Shown here piece by piece: positions 48,000-59,217 of a stretch of 64,000 nucleotides of DNA. The notes beneath the pieces are model-generated. The model searched no databases. It was not told where the DNA came from and saw only the letters and a program-made list of their open reading frames with translations. Every line of letters begins with the position of its first letter. Positions within the stretch are counted from its first letter, which is position 1. The translations under genes and the position numbers were made by a program. The stretch spans positions 17,506,167 to 17,570,166 of the forward strand of contig OZ038465.1 of the NCBI GenBank assembly GCA_964036295.1, written 5' to 3'. This stretch comes from Plumapathes pennacea (taxonomy: Eukaryota > Cnidaria > Anthozoa > Antipatharia > Myriopathidae).

Positions 48000-48400
48000 A
48001 ACTTGTCCCTTATTTATTCATTCCTTCAATTCATTGAATTTAGTAATTCATTTATTCCTTATATGAATAATTAATCAATTCATTTAATAAATTAATTTAT
48101 TCATTATATGAATAGTTAATCAATTCATTTATTCATTATATGAATAAATGAATAATTAAATAAATGCATGCATGAATGAATAAATCAATTCTGACTGGCC
48201 CAATGGAATTATGGGTGTATGGTAATTTGAAATTTGGATTTGAATAAATAAATTCATTCACTTATACATTATTTAATTATCCATTTTTTCTTTTGTTTAT
48301 TTTATCGTTTATTCTTTTGTTCATTTCTTTACTTGTTATTCTTTATTCCTTTATTCATACATTAAAGAATAAAATAAATAAATAAAATAAATAAATTTTA
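48000..48400. repeat. AT-rich ATTCATTTATTCATTA-type repeat
   Basis: Many copies of ATTCATT, TTATATGAATAA and AATAAATAAA in both orientations, able to fold back. No gene. Confidence 0.8.
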
Positions 48401-48404
48401 ATCA

Positions 48405-48505
48405 TTGGGTGTGTTGGGTTAGGTTATGGCGCCATGGTTAGGGGGTCAAGTAGTGTTAGGGTCAGCGTTACGGTTACTTAGGGTTATGGGTTATGGGTTA
48501 GGAAT
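48405..48505. repeat. Degenerate TTAGGG-like stretch
   Basis: Repeated GGGTTAGG, GTTAGGGG, GTTAGGGTC and TTAGGGTTATGGGTTATGGG. It resembles decayed interstitial telomere-type repeat but is short and irregular. Confidence 0.45.
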
Positions 48506-48691
48506 GGGGCATCCTGTCGGGGGAGGGGGCCTGGGATGGTGGAAGTACACCAAGGGAGGTGACGGTTGCACAACCACGTTCACGGTCATCCCAGGCCCCC
48601 TCTCCCACCCCTCCCCTCAAATCCCATCCCTCCCAAATCACCTGTACAATCCAGTCCCTATCCACCTACCCTCCGACCAACAGCCAACCCC

Positions 48692-49266
48692 ACTGAAGGA
48701 GGAAGAATGCAGATGAATATCAGCGAGGAGATAGACAGGAAGAGAGTCAAAACAGGGCCCTGAGGGGGCCGTGGGTGCATTGCCTCCCCTCTGATGAGTT
48801 GTAGGAGTAAGATGAGAAAGTTAGGGCTAGAATGGGGAGAATTGGCCAAAGCAGTGGTACGCATAACAACCCTCTCGACAAGTTAAATGGGTGGACCACC
48901 CCTCGGCGACGAGATCTGGAGCTGCAAGTAGTCCTTTGTAGAGGATGGCACCCTCCATCCGGAGTACAAGCAAATGCGACTTGGCGGCAGAGACCCCTCA
49001 AACAGAGGTGCCATCAATGTCGTTGAGGTCTATGTTGCCTGTAAGCCGACCAGTCTCGAGTCACCTGCCCATTCTTCTCATTTTGAGGATTGAAATGCGT
49101 ACCACTGCTTTGGCCAATTCTCCTCATTCTAGTCCTAACTCTCCCACCTAACTCCTACAACTCACCAGAGGGAAAACAATGCGCCCACGGTCTCCTTAGA
49201 GTCCTGTTTCAAACCTCTTCCTGCCTATCCCTTTGCTAACATTCATCTGCACCCTTCCTCCTTCAG
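48692..49266. mobile_element. Foldback element, arms of about 170 bp
   Basis: 48692-48865 (CTGAAGGAGGAAGAATGC to AAAGCAGTGGTACGCAT) is the diverged inverse of 49095-49266 (TGCGTACCACTGCTTTGG to GCACCCTTCCTCCTTCAG). The spacer is about 230 bp. No ORF of note. Confidence 0.85.
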
Positions 49267-50427
49267 CAGAGTTGAATGATGGTCATCATCAGGTTGATGG
49301 AAGGCACACAATGATCATACAGGGGACGAGGGACTTGAGGGGACTTAGAAGAAAAGAGAAAAATGGATGATAATAAGAGAGCCTGGAACAGCATGCTGGA
49401 GGAATGTCCACAACAGTCTGCAGGAAGTCAGCCCAGAAGAGTCTGTCCACAACAGTCTGGAGGAAGTCAGCCTGGAACACTCTGCAGCAGCTGGCTCAGG
49501 AGAACATCTGACTATAGTAGGGAGAACAGGAAACATGAGGTAAGAAAACAGTGTAAAATAATAATATTGTAATGGATGAAAATTGAGCATGGGTACTTAC
49601 GAAAATAGTATATAATAGGGGATAATTACATTACATATTTTTTGCTGTCTATAATAAAGCACAACATCATTGATAGTGAAAAGATGCTAATTAGGTGACC
49701 TTAAACTTTTTATACACATCATGCTACAGTAATATTTAGAACCTACACATAAACAAGTTTACCAAATAGCTCATCTGAATTGGAAAACAGTTCCAATATG
49801 GCTTTTATGGGAGTACCCCCCCACCGGGTAATGCGGCCTCGTTTTTGAAATACATTGTCCGTTTATTATGACTCAAAATAAATGTATTATAAAATGTAAC
49901 TCTAAATGTAATGGTATGTTTGCTTTAATTCGTTTCTCAGATATACGTTTTATCTCGTCGTTCCGATGGAAGGAACGGAAGTGAAAACACGGCAGAAGAA
50001 GAAGAAAAAATAACATCTATGTGACTAGGAGAACAAGAAAACAAGAAAACTGGGGGAAAAATATTTATAGAAGATTGAGGATACGAAGAGAAAAACGAAA
50101 TGATGCAAACTACTGCTACAAAGCGACCATAAAACAGGGAAGTTGTGCCGCCAGAAAAGTATGTAAAAAGTATTGTGAAAGGCAAAAGGAAACAAAATAT
50201 ATGGAGAAAATAAGCTATACCAGTACATAGAAAAACTAAAAACGAAGGGACACGAGTGTGCGACAAGGTAGAAACGAAGGCCAAACAAATTAACACGAGG
50301 TGTGAGGTGGCAAATGCGTTTTGCATAAGTTACACGAGAAGGAAACTTGAGCGCACACATGGCCTGAGAAGGCGAGTTGGTTACAATGAAAAACAAACAA
50401 CAACGACAGAACCTAAAACTAACTTAC
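49267..50427. other. Non-coding, no gene recognised
   Basis: A short direct repeat (CACAACAGTCTG-C/G-AGGAAGTCAGCC) occurs at 49409 and 49448. The 49960-50400 part is A-rich on the plus strand and yields long but low-complexity minus-strand frames that I do not accept as coding. Confidence 0.45.
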
Positions 50428-50645
50428 CTGTGAAAGGGGGCTTCGTTTAGGCGTAGAGCCGGACCGGACGCTTTGGGCCGCTTCAGCCGACCTTCAGTTG
50501 CAGGCGAGGTGGATGTCCTAGTCGGGGGGAGTCCGGAGAACAGAGGCGTTTGGGACTCTGGAGGTTTCTTTTCTGCTGGAAATCATTCCGAACTTGGGGA
50601 ACTTTGAAAATCTTGTGAAGCAACAGCGAACTCCCGCTCTTCCAT
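50428..50645 (-). pseudogene. Candidate first coding exon with an in-frame TGA
   Basis: On the minus strand, ATG at 50645 opens MEEREFAVASQDFQSSPSSE, hits TGA at 50583-50585, and then continues in the same frame through a Pro/Ser/Lys-rich stretch (FPAEKKPPESQTPLFSGL, KRPKASGPALRLNEAPF) to a good donor, CACAG/GTAAG, at 50427. Composition suggests a disordered N-terminus. No family recognised. It is either a pseudo-exon or a repeat-derived start exon. Confidence 0.35.
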
Positions 50646-50855
50646 CCAAGATGGACGTTTCTTCAGCGAAGTCGTGAAAATTCCCGCCAATCATTACCCA
50701 TGATGCCGTGTTCGGCCTCGTCAGGAGAACGAGGCGACACTCGCTGAGGTTGTAGTTGTACCCAGTCTTCCAAATGCCTGAGGTTGCTGGTCCCCATTCT
50801 CCCAATGCCGTAACTTAGTTGTACCCAGTCCCCCAGATGCCTGAGGTTGTAGGTC

Positions 50856-51367
50856 TAGGCTTTTGTACAATATGCTTTTATTTTTCACTAAAATGCTAAT
50901 GCTTAATGCCCAAGTTTTCCACTAAAATGCTTGGCAGAATGCCCCAAAATGCTCGAAAAATGCTGATCCTTTTTGTTCGCTTTCTTACTTTGTTAAGTTA
51001 TTTTACAGTGACAACTTTGAATTCGGGATGTAACAAGTAACAATGTTTGTAACGATAAATGTAAACTTTAAAACAGAGAAGTGATATGCAAAGGGACTAA
51101 CATGTTTTGAAAATCATGCGGCCGAAGTCACTATAATATTCACACTTGTCACAGCTCAGTCTATCATGACTTCTTCAGTGCTTCTCTGGTCTGGGGAAGT
51201 TATTTTTTGTCATAGTTCTTGTCGACTGCCCACTGTTTTTACTAGGTTCAGGTCCTCTCGGTCTTTTATTGGTCAAAAACGTCACTAAAATGCCAGCATT
51301 ATGCTTAATGCTTCCAGTCCCCTAAAATAATGCTCAAACAAATGCTAGCATAATGTACAAAAGCCTA
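50856..51367. mobile_element. hAT-like MITE with 8-bp target duplication
   Basis: The ends TAGGCTTTTGTACA and TGTACAAAAGCCTA are inverted. The flanks TGTAGGTC (50848-50855) and TGTAGGTC (51368-51375) form an exact 8-bp target duplication, the size used by the hAT superfamily. Internally the word AATGCT and its variants are repeated many times near both ends, like subterminal transposase-binding sites. It has no transposase ORF. Confidence 0.88.
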
Positions 51368-51375
51368 TGTAGGTC

Positions 51376-52309
51376 TGAGCTCCCGCTGGCCAATGTTCCT
51401 CTGGGATGACTAAAGTTGCCGAATGTTACACGAAGTACTTCGAATATTGGTCCACGACCAGCGGTGACATTATCGTTGAGCCTGCAGCAAGAGAGATGCT
51501 TTATGTATTTTTGTTTATTTGCTTAGTATTTGATACATCTGATCATTTTTATGAGGAGGAGTTGACAAGTTATCTTTTTTTACACGGAAAATAAACACTT
51601 GAGGCAAAAAAAAAAAAAAAAAAAAAAAAAAACCCTTCCCCTACCGACACCGCGGCAAAACGTCTGCGCATGCGTTGGTTTTTTTAACTTCCGGTCTGTG
51701 TGGCGGTCGATGCGACTCGCCGTGGAACGGCTCGGTGATAACTGCAGAAAACATGGACCATCAAGATTCCATAATATCGTGTCGCGAAAGTTTTGCACCC
51801 CTGGTTGAATAACAGGCGTGCTGGAGGTCTGTAAAATGAAAACAACTTCTGTTAGGCGCGCTGCAGGAGTGTTGCTGCAGGAGTGTTGCGGCTACCGCTA
51901 GCCTTGTAAGCATGGACGCTCCAAATGCAGTCAAACACAGGATATAACCGTTGCTGGAATAGGCATCCGCTGCAGTTTTTTGAATGCTGTTCTCTTGGGC
52001 AGGACTATCGAGCATATTTTCTTCGTATCTCGTCGCAGTACAGTGGTAGCGAGAAACAGGAGATCAGTTAAGCGGCGACTGAGAACTTCTTGCTAATCCT
52101 CCTGATACAGCTTCTCCTTGCACTCGTGGTTTTTTCTAGCCCCATTACCTTGGATACAGTTGTCATTTCCGTTCACCACTTTTGCGACATGAAGCAAAGC
52201 TACGCCGAACGCCGCGATGGCGACGAGAACGCTTTGCCATCGAGCACTTTGTTCATTTTCACCTTGGGTGCAAGCACAAAAGTAGGAGGTGCAAAAGGTC
52301 AGAAATAAA
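51376..52309. other. Non-coding; poly-A run and two weak membrane-like minus-strand frames
   Basis: A pure A run lies at 51606-51632, perhaps a retroposon tail. Minus-strand frames near 51761-52015 and 52110-52290 contain hydrophobic stretches (LTAFGASMLTRLAVA; VAIAAFGVALLHVAKV), and the second ends at a donor-like CCAAG/GTAATG. They have no supported start, so they are not called genes. Confidence 0.4.
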
Positions 52310-52316
52310 AAAATTA

Positions 52317-52746
52317 GCTGGTACGATCCAAAGACAGCGTACCAGCAGAAAGGACACCATACTTTACTATACTCTGCTTCACTGTGAGGCTCATTTTGTG
52401 TCAAATATAATTCAGTCAAGCAATTCTACTTGAGTTTCCGATGGTACATTTTACTCTGTATATCCTCGACTGAAGATACGGTTAAAGATAGTCTGGTTAT
52501 TTCCCGCTGTCCTTCCCGCTGGTACGATCGAACTCCATTGTACCAGCGGGAAGGACACATCACATTTTCCACAGTTTAGTTCGCCTCAGTTGTCTAAATC
52601 ACCACCAAAGGAAGAGATGCCACTTGATTTTATTGAAGATACACTTACTCTTCACTTAAAATGATCCTCGACTAAAATAGTCGAGTTATTTCACTCTGTC
52701 CTTCCCGTTGGTACGACACGATTACACCGTACCAGCGGGAAGGACA
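52317..52746. repeat. Three GTACCAGCGGGAAGGACA hairpins, period about 190-200 bp
   Basis: Hairpins at 52317-52346 (weaker), 52509-52557 and 52697-52746. Each pairs TGTCCTTCCCGCTGGTAC with GTACCAGCGGGAAGGACA. The following CAC-A/G-TCACATTTTC-C/T-ACAG is also shared between the last two, so this is a diverged tandem repeat with a hairpin in each unit. Confidence 0.88.
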
Positions 52747-54187
52747 CGTCACATTTTCTACAGTTTAGTTCGCCACGAGGTTCAATATGTATTATAATCG
52801 TCTGAACTATGATGAAAGGCAGCAATGTTATTTCACTTAACTCAATAAGGCTTGTTCATTTCATCGTTCGATGAAATACACAGAAGACAGCCATCTTGGA
52901 TTTACCGACATCGTCCGATTCTCGGTCGTGAGGCGATCGGGTCTAAACTCGTTTTCAGTCAATTTTTAAGCTCGCGTTCAGCACAAAGTGCTGAAAAGCG
53001 AAACTTCATGCGATCCAGTCAACTGGAATGTGTCCCGGTGCTGTCAACAATGGATTCCAAATATGGAAGTCGTTCTGTTCCCAATTTGGGCAGTATCGAT
53101 ATTACCGACAACGCAACAAAATCTAGAACGCGATCGTCGAAGTAGTTTTTGCGGTGGCATTTTTAAGTATCCCACCTTATTGCAGTTAAGACTGCGTCAG
53201 TCAGTCAGTCCGTCATGCTGTGTCAACAATTGCCTTTGAAATTTGAACACCATCCCTGAATACGCATGAAGAAACGAAGAGATGGGAAGACGTTTTCTGG
53301 AGTTATTTTGATTGTTATCATTGTATTCCTGAATTGCCAGTAGATATGTTGCACTTCAGAACCATTATCACAGAGGTTTTGGTAATTTCTCGGTTTAGCG
53401 TAAGTCCAAGTTGAAAGACCCGTGACCACTGACAGCCCTGATCGCGATCGAGCGACTTCAGCTTGTCGAAATATTTCTATCGTTTGATTATATTTGCTTT
53501 GCTTCGCATAGTTTTCGCCAGCAATGAAAAATGCTGTAGAGAACTGAGAGAAGAAGAATTCGAAAATGAATTTGACCAAAACCGCAAGTAATGTCAACAA
53601 GTTATCATATTTTACTTAGACTTATTCGACTTGAAACTCAGCCAAAAGAAGAAAGGCGTGTTTTCTTTAAGCACGTATTTAGTTTGAATGCAGCCCAGGC
53701 TAGAGTATCATGGCCTCTGATGAAGTATGTACATGTTGGATATAAGCTGTGCATGACATGAGTAATGAAGTCACGGATAGACGTTTTTCAGTGCGACTCC
53801 GGAAGGTCTCCTTCCGGTTCAAAGATTTGGCACTCGGTGAAGGATTTTAAATTCTCCCAATTTGAGCGTCTTAGTTTATAATTTTTACCCTCTGCCGCCT
53901 TGTAAATTAGGGTTTTCAAAACTGAGACTAAATCAAATACGCGGTTCACAAAAGTGGAGGCCAGCGGAAACGGTTGCGCACTTCCACATACCTAAAACTA
54001 GATATAATCAAGGATTACAGTGCGTTCGTGCTACTGAATCGTGGAGTAATGTTATAAAGGCATCGTTCGTATATGAAGTTGTATTTTGGTATTTTAGAAG
54101 TACCGCGTTTGAAGTATAGGTATATATATATATATATTTATCTGCAAAAGCTATACTTCTAAAAAATATATATAGTGCACATACAAG
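52747..54187. other. Non-coding, no gene recognised
   Basis: Short ORFs only. A minus-strand frame at 53223-53600 is long (about 125 codons) but has no ATG near its start. AGTCAGTCAGTCAGTC-like words occur near 53196. A TATATATA run lies at 54120-54139. Confidence 0.45.
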
Positions 54188-54272
54188 ATGGCGGAACAGC
54201 CAGTACCATGTACCGCCTGCAAGGCCAAATCATTGGCACCACATGCAAATACTCAAGAACTGAATGCAACAG
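54188..54272 (+). CDS. Candidate start exon with a CxxC motif
   Basis: AAGATGG is a good start context. The frame reads MAEQPVPCTACKAKSLAPHA and ends at AACAG/GTTTGT, a plausible donor. It is 85 bp long. No partner exon is identified downstream, and AAGATGGCGG also occurs inside repeats here, so this is weak. Confidence 0.25.
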
Positions 54273-54310
54273 GTTTGTTTAATAACTTGTACAATGTTAA
54301 CTACAACGAT

Positions 54311-54692
54311 TTTCGACTGCAACGAAAACACGAAAGTCATCAAAGTCATGTAAAGTTGCACTAACAATACTAAAATGGTTCTTTGGATAGCAATTTGCAG
54401 TCTGTAACTAACAAAAGAAAACGTTGGAGAAGAGTACATCAAGTTGCTAACATGCTATCAATATAATAAAAAATATTCATGTTGCATTCTACTTGGATTG
54501 CTCATTTGTTTTATAGTCATTGTTAAACTCCACTGACATGGCCGTGATTTTAATCATGGCAACGAAAAGACGAAAGTTGTTGCCAATGTCATGTGAATGT
54601 TGCACTGCAGTGTTACCAAATAATGTTGAACGATCTTTTGGACAACAATTCAAGGTCTGTAAAGTAACAAAATAGAACGCTGGAAAACAGTA
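54311..54692. repeat. Diverged direct duplication, period about 240 bp
   Basis: 54311-54437 and 54549-54692 share GCAACGAAAA-C/G-ACGAAAGT, GTCATGT and TCTTTGGATAGCAATT/TTTTGGACAACAATT, then GTCTGTAA and GTTGGA/GCTGGA in the same order. Non-coding. Confidence 0.7.
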
Positions 54693-55216
54693 CATTAATA
54701 TGACAATGAATATGACAATGTTTATGTGCCATTCTACTCTGATCACCTACTATAGACAAGGTCAGAAACTCGTATTGTTGAGCTTCATAGCTCAGCAAAA
54801 TAAAATGATCCGCATTCTTGTCCAATCGCCAAAGGGAATACGGTGGCAAACTCTGAATGCAGAGAGAAGTTGTATCTCCTGTGGAAAACAGCTGAGTTGA
54901 CACATCACAGGATAGCAACGTCTATTTCTTGGCAAACACGGCACTACACAGCTTTCTGATATTCTGATAAACAGCTTCGCTCATAGTTCCTACCGATAGT
55001 GCAAAAAAAAAAAAACACAGTTTCACTTGTCTTGGCAAAAACACAAAAGATCCGATCCGTGACGCAGTGACAAAACACGACAGTGACGAAAGATCCGATC
55101 CGATCCGTGACGCAGTTGAAAATCGAATTCTTTTCACCCCTGAGCATGCGCTAGTTACCATACCACGAACAGTAGCATGCTCCATGCTTTCGAGGTTTAT
55201 TTCTGTGTCACTTTGT
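54693..55216. other. Non-coding with short GATCCGATCCGTGACGCAGT duplication
   Basis: GATCCGATCCGTGACGCAGT occurs twice, at about 55049 and 55095. No gene supported. Confidence 0.5.
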
Positions 55217-55950
55217 CGAGGCAATCTGACATTCCTGAGACTGTACCAAGATGGCGCCCAAAACCCTGAAATCGCAGGAAGGCACTATTTAACACCCACC
55301 AAAACCATGTGAGCCGAAATTGAAAATTTGCTGTCAGCGGTCATGACGTCAAGTCTAACCAACATGGCGGCCTAGGCGAGCTTGTCACGATCTGCTGTAC
55401 TTTGCGGTGAATGATACTCTTATAGTGTTAACGTAAGTAAAGTCAATCTTAAGACAATTTTCACGCTGTTGTCATTACTTAGAGTATATTTTTATTGTTC
55501 TCCGTTCCTGTACAACCATGAACATGGTTCTGAAGGTCGTTATCTATTTACAACTACCTTCAGAACCATGTTCATGGTTGTACAGGAACGGAGAACAATC
55601 CGATAAAAATATACTCTAGGTAATGAAAATTGTCTTAAGACTCACTTTATTTACCTACACTACAAGAGTATCATTCACTGCAAAGCGCTGCAAGCAAGTT
55701 CGTGACATTGCTCGCCTCTGCCTTCCATGTTGGTTAGACTTGACGTCATAACCGCTGACAGCAAATTTTCAATTTCGGCTCACATGGTTTTGGTGGGTGT
55801 TAAATAGTGCCTTCCAAAATCGCATGGCATCCAACCGGAAATGACGTATACTACACGAGATCGAGGCAATAATCACATTCCTAATGCCGTACCAAGATGG
55901 CGCCCAAAACCCTGAAATCGCATGGCATCCAACCGGAAATGACGCGATTA
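55217..55950. repeat. Duplicated host repeat receiving the foldback
   Basis: The segment GAGGCAAT, CATTCCT, GTACCAAGATGGCGCCCAAA, CCCTGAAATCGCA, TGGCATCCAACCGGAAATGA occurs once interrupted (55217-55276 plus 55817-55845) and once whole (about 55862-55942), in direct orientation. Confidence 0.85.
55277..55816. mobile_element. Near-perfect foldback element, 260-bp arms, 8-bp target duplication
   Basis: Left arm 55277-55537 (GGAAGGCACTATTTAACACC to GAACATGGTTCTGAAGGT) is the inverse of right arm 55556-55815, with an 18-bp spacer. It is flanked by AAATCGCA at 55269-55276 and 55817-55824. The uninterrupted target (CCCTGAAATCGCATGGCATC) is present in the neighbouring copy of the host repeat at 55911-55930. 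No ORF. Confidence 0.93.
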
Positions 55951-57096
55951 GACTGCGTTCTCCTTCGTCGAACGCAAAAATAATATGGTACACGACTCTC
56001 GCATTTGCGGGATGAGCTTCTTTTCTTGGCAGGTGATAAAAATTTTAGTTTGATTAAATCCGTCGTGCTCCAGGCATCACATGAACGAACCAAATTTGTA
56101 GTTTTCTTACAATGACATCTCTTAATATGCAGAGCCGTAATAAGCTAACGCGTTAATAAAGGCGGGCACTGTTCTCTACAAAGCCCCGAAATTAACTGTA
56201 TGACAAGCATTTCTCGAGTAGAACTTTTCTGACCTTGGAAACTTAATTAAAGGAACGCATGCAACACGAGGAATTTATACTAGTTTCCTGGATAATAAAC
56301 TAACACCGCCTCAAAACACAGTACACCCCAAGTCATGTGCAAATGCGACATTTAATCATAGCAAAGTCGTTAATAAAACAAGATTACGGCAAGAGTCGCC
56401 TCTTTACACGACTGCGCCGAGTTTCAAAGTCATCACTTTGAGGGAACATTTTCGAATGGCTAAACTAAGCGTGCTGTCATATATATACGCCTTCATTGAT
56501 TTATCTAATGATAAAATACCTCGAATAATCAACATGACAAATATGCTGGTTAGTAGCAACTTCATAAAATACCGATGAAACAATTAACTGATAAAAACAA
56601 GCGTATCTGCCGACTAAAATTCACGAAACTGAACTATCATGGTAGTGCTGTGATGATGCAGAAGAAACAGATCGCCTCAATTCTCTGTGTTTCAAAAACA
56701 AATGCAACTTAATCAACAATACGAAAAATAGAGCTCTTTTAGGATGACTGTCGAAAATTAAAAGACAAAAGAAACCGTTTAATAGTGTGGATCTTACTTA
56801 AAATGATCTTAAAATAATAACGTAGGGCATCAATATCGAGTATTTTACCTTTTGTTGTTTAATATCAATTCGAAAAATAAATAAAGCCATTGTGCAGGAA
56901 TGGACCATGACATACTTTCAAAAAGGTCAGAAAATAATAATTTATTGGTCAATGTTGGAAACATGTTTCGCTCTACTATGATGTTAGTGACAAATTAGAA
57001 TTGGACTTCTGTCCTACATTTTATCTGGTTAATTTAAGCTTAATTCTTGTGATCCCAACTAACAAAGAGGAATAATGGGTGTGTGAATGAAATAGA

Positions 57097-57137
<41 letters not shown>

Positions 57138-57395
57138 AGGAGGGGGGTGGGGATAGAAATATTTAAGAAATATTTAAAGTTAGCATGTGTAGATCCTCAA
57201 TGCTTGCAAGGCATTGCTAAGCAAGAAACAGTGGGGATTCATGATGCGTTGACGATTGTGATATATTGTTGAGCTAAGATCATGTATATTTTAGTCTTTA
57301 TTTAACTTATAGTCTCGTAAATGGAAAGGAGATGAACTAAAGAATATATGAATCTCAGATGATTGTCTATGCTTTGTCGTGCAATCAATACTTAC
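55951..57395. other. Non-coding; may hold unseen 3' exons of the Ig gene
   Basis: AT-rich. GA repeat followed by a G run at about 57099-57150. The Ig receptor gene reads leftwards into this stretch, so its cytoplasmic exons should lie here or further left, but none could be recognised. Confidence 0.45.
57099..57150 (+). repeat. (GA)n run followed by G-rich stretch
   Basis: GAGAGGGAGAGAGAGAGAGA continues into a run of G and AGGAGGGGGG. Confidence 0.93.
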
Positions 57396-57492
57396 CTTCG
57401 TTTTAAAATAATCCAAATGATAGTCACCACGTAAATAATGAGTGCTATGACGACCATTGCAAGGCAAACAGACAGGATGTAGACAAGCCACA
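57396..57492 (-). CDS. Ig-superfamily receptor, transmembrane exon
   Basis: On the minus strand, acceptor ATTCTTCAG and donor CGAAG/GTAAG bound a 97-bp exon. Entered in phase 1 it reads WLVYILSVCLAMVVIALI, then IYVVTIIWIILKR: one long hydrophobic helix followed by basic residues, the expected stop-transfer pattern with the C-terminus in the cytosol. It leaves in phase 2. It lies 3' of the Ig exons and completes a type I receptor topology. Cytoplasmic exons further left are not identified. Confidence 0.7.
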
Positions 57493-58197
57493 CTGAAGAA
57501 TCATAAAAACATTAAGAAATTAATACGGTAAATAGAAACTTGTTCGTGTGCTTATTCTCAAATTTGCATGGCAAGGCGCATTTAAGTTCTTAACCTTCGG
57601 GATGCAGTTGTTCGAAGCCCGATTAAGCTAATCCAGGATTAACCATTGTTTTCCTTCGTCATTTTTGCCAACAAACTGCAATTATTGGTTCAAAGACAGC
57701 ATGCAACTAAAAGGCTTCTTTTACTAAAAACTTATCAATTACTTTTCTGTTTTCAGGCTTAAAAACGACAAAACGTTTATTGCTAATCCAGAATTAGCCT
57801 AATCGTCCTTTGAACAACCGGGCACGGATGTACAGGGGGGGTGGGGTGGGGTGGGGGAGGAGTGATTGCAAACCACCCCTACTCCTCGGGGTTTTCGATA
57901 ATATCTTTGGCAAAATTTTCTCGATAAGGCTGATTTTTTTAGTAGCTGCATGGCTCCTCTTTTGGCATTACTTTTAGAACATACTTGATAAGCATCGGTC
58001 ATAACCGACCAGAAAATATTTTTGAAAAACGTAATGCTATTTTTGAAATTTTCGAAAAATTTCGAACAAAACTGCTATGCCAGCGCAGAAAAAAAAAGAG
58101 AGAGTGATCCTGTAGTGTGTCCTATTTGTAGGTCATATCTACTTTTTATTTGGGTATCGCATGGCATGGCACAACATTCGAAACGGGTCTTACGTAC

Positions 58198-58233
58198 CGG
58201 CGATATCCCGATATTGTTGTTGACTTCCTGGTG
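58198..58233 (-). CDS. Ig-superfamily receptor, 12-codon juxtamembrane linker exon
   Basis: Acceptor CCTTCAG and donor CGCCG/GTACGT bound 36 bp which, in phase 1 on both sides, read PGSQQQYRDIA. This preserves the phase between the last Ig exon (ends phase 1) and the transmembrane exon (enters phase 1), and the hydrophilic sequence fits a stalk. Its small size makes it likely that automated prediction would miss it. Confidence 0.6.
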
Positions 58234-58344
58234 CTGAAGGAATGAACAAACAAAGTATTGTTAATATATTCATATTACCCGATTACAGGTGGTTTCATTT
58301 GTTCCCCCAAAAAACTGTTTTATCTAACACATAAAAAATATAGC

Positions 58345-58362
58345 CCCCCCCCCCCCCCCCCC
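58345..58362 (+). repeat. Poly-C tract
   Basis: About 20 consecutive C within a presumed intron of the Ig gene. Confidence 0.9.
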
Positions 58363-59217
58363 CGTACCCGCTTTCATAACTTAGGTACTAGGGAATATAT
58401 TGAGAAGTGCAGTAGGTCATGATGAGTGTGCATGACGGACAGGTTCTCTTCATGAATATTTTTCTTCTACTACTCGTCCTCTTTATAATATCATTGCAAA
58501 CTTAATCACATTGTAAATGAATTTTTTTTAAATATATATATATATATAGAATCAAATTACACTAGTGTGCTTATACTGTTTGGATACGGCCACTTCATTT
58601 ATGTAGCCTTTGTCTGAGTGAGGCTGCAGAATTTCTGTGGCAACCTGTGTCTGGATTGGCCACAGAATTTCCGTGACCATCCAGTCTGAGTCCAGTTGAA
58701 TTTACACAAAAAAGATCATGTATCTTACCGCACATCAGTAACCCTCATTCCAAGCGCAATCAATTTCAGTATCTCACTCGATCTGATGCATATACTGTAT
58801 TTCAACAGACCATCAAAGAAGGGGGAAATTGTGTACTAAAAGGCTACTTTTTGGATAAACACAAATGGATTGGTAAACGTTACGCGTTGATTTAAGTTTG
58901 AAATGCTGGTTTGTAACACAGTGAAACAAATAGAGTTCTCACGCCCTTTTATCTGTACGAGATTCTGGAACTAAACATTTTAATATAGAGATAGTAACCC
59001 TTCCACTCCTGAGCTCATAATACAAATTCTCCCAACCATTCAAAAAGAAAATGCATGAAAGATGTAGCGAGAATTGATTAGGCCAATCAGCTTTCATCTA
59101 AGCAAACTAGCAAGTAGCAATATCTCCATACTGTATCATATATATCTCCTGAAAAATTGAAGGAGAAAATTGAAGTTGATCCGGCACTCACAGGACTGAA
59201 AGGGTTAAAGCACTTAC

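Noticed and set aside
50025-50396. Long minus-strand ORFs rich in Phe/Ser/Leu
   Set aside because: They mirror A-rich plus-strand sequence; hydrophobicity is an effect of base composition, and no motif or splice context supports them.
52852-53145. Plus-strand ORF ending in a 31-codon ATG-started stretch (MDSKYGSRSV)
   Set aside because: The longer frame lacks an ATG start. The short ATG-started part is too small and isolated to call.
53223-53600. Minus-strand ORF of about 125 codons with a signal-like hydrophobic start
   Set aside because: The frame has no ATG near its 5' end (it starts at TTG), no convincing acceptor, and no recognised domain. Left unannotated but worth a homology search.
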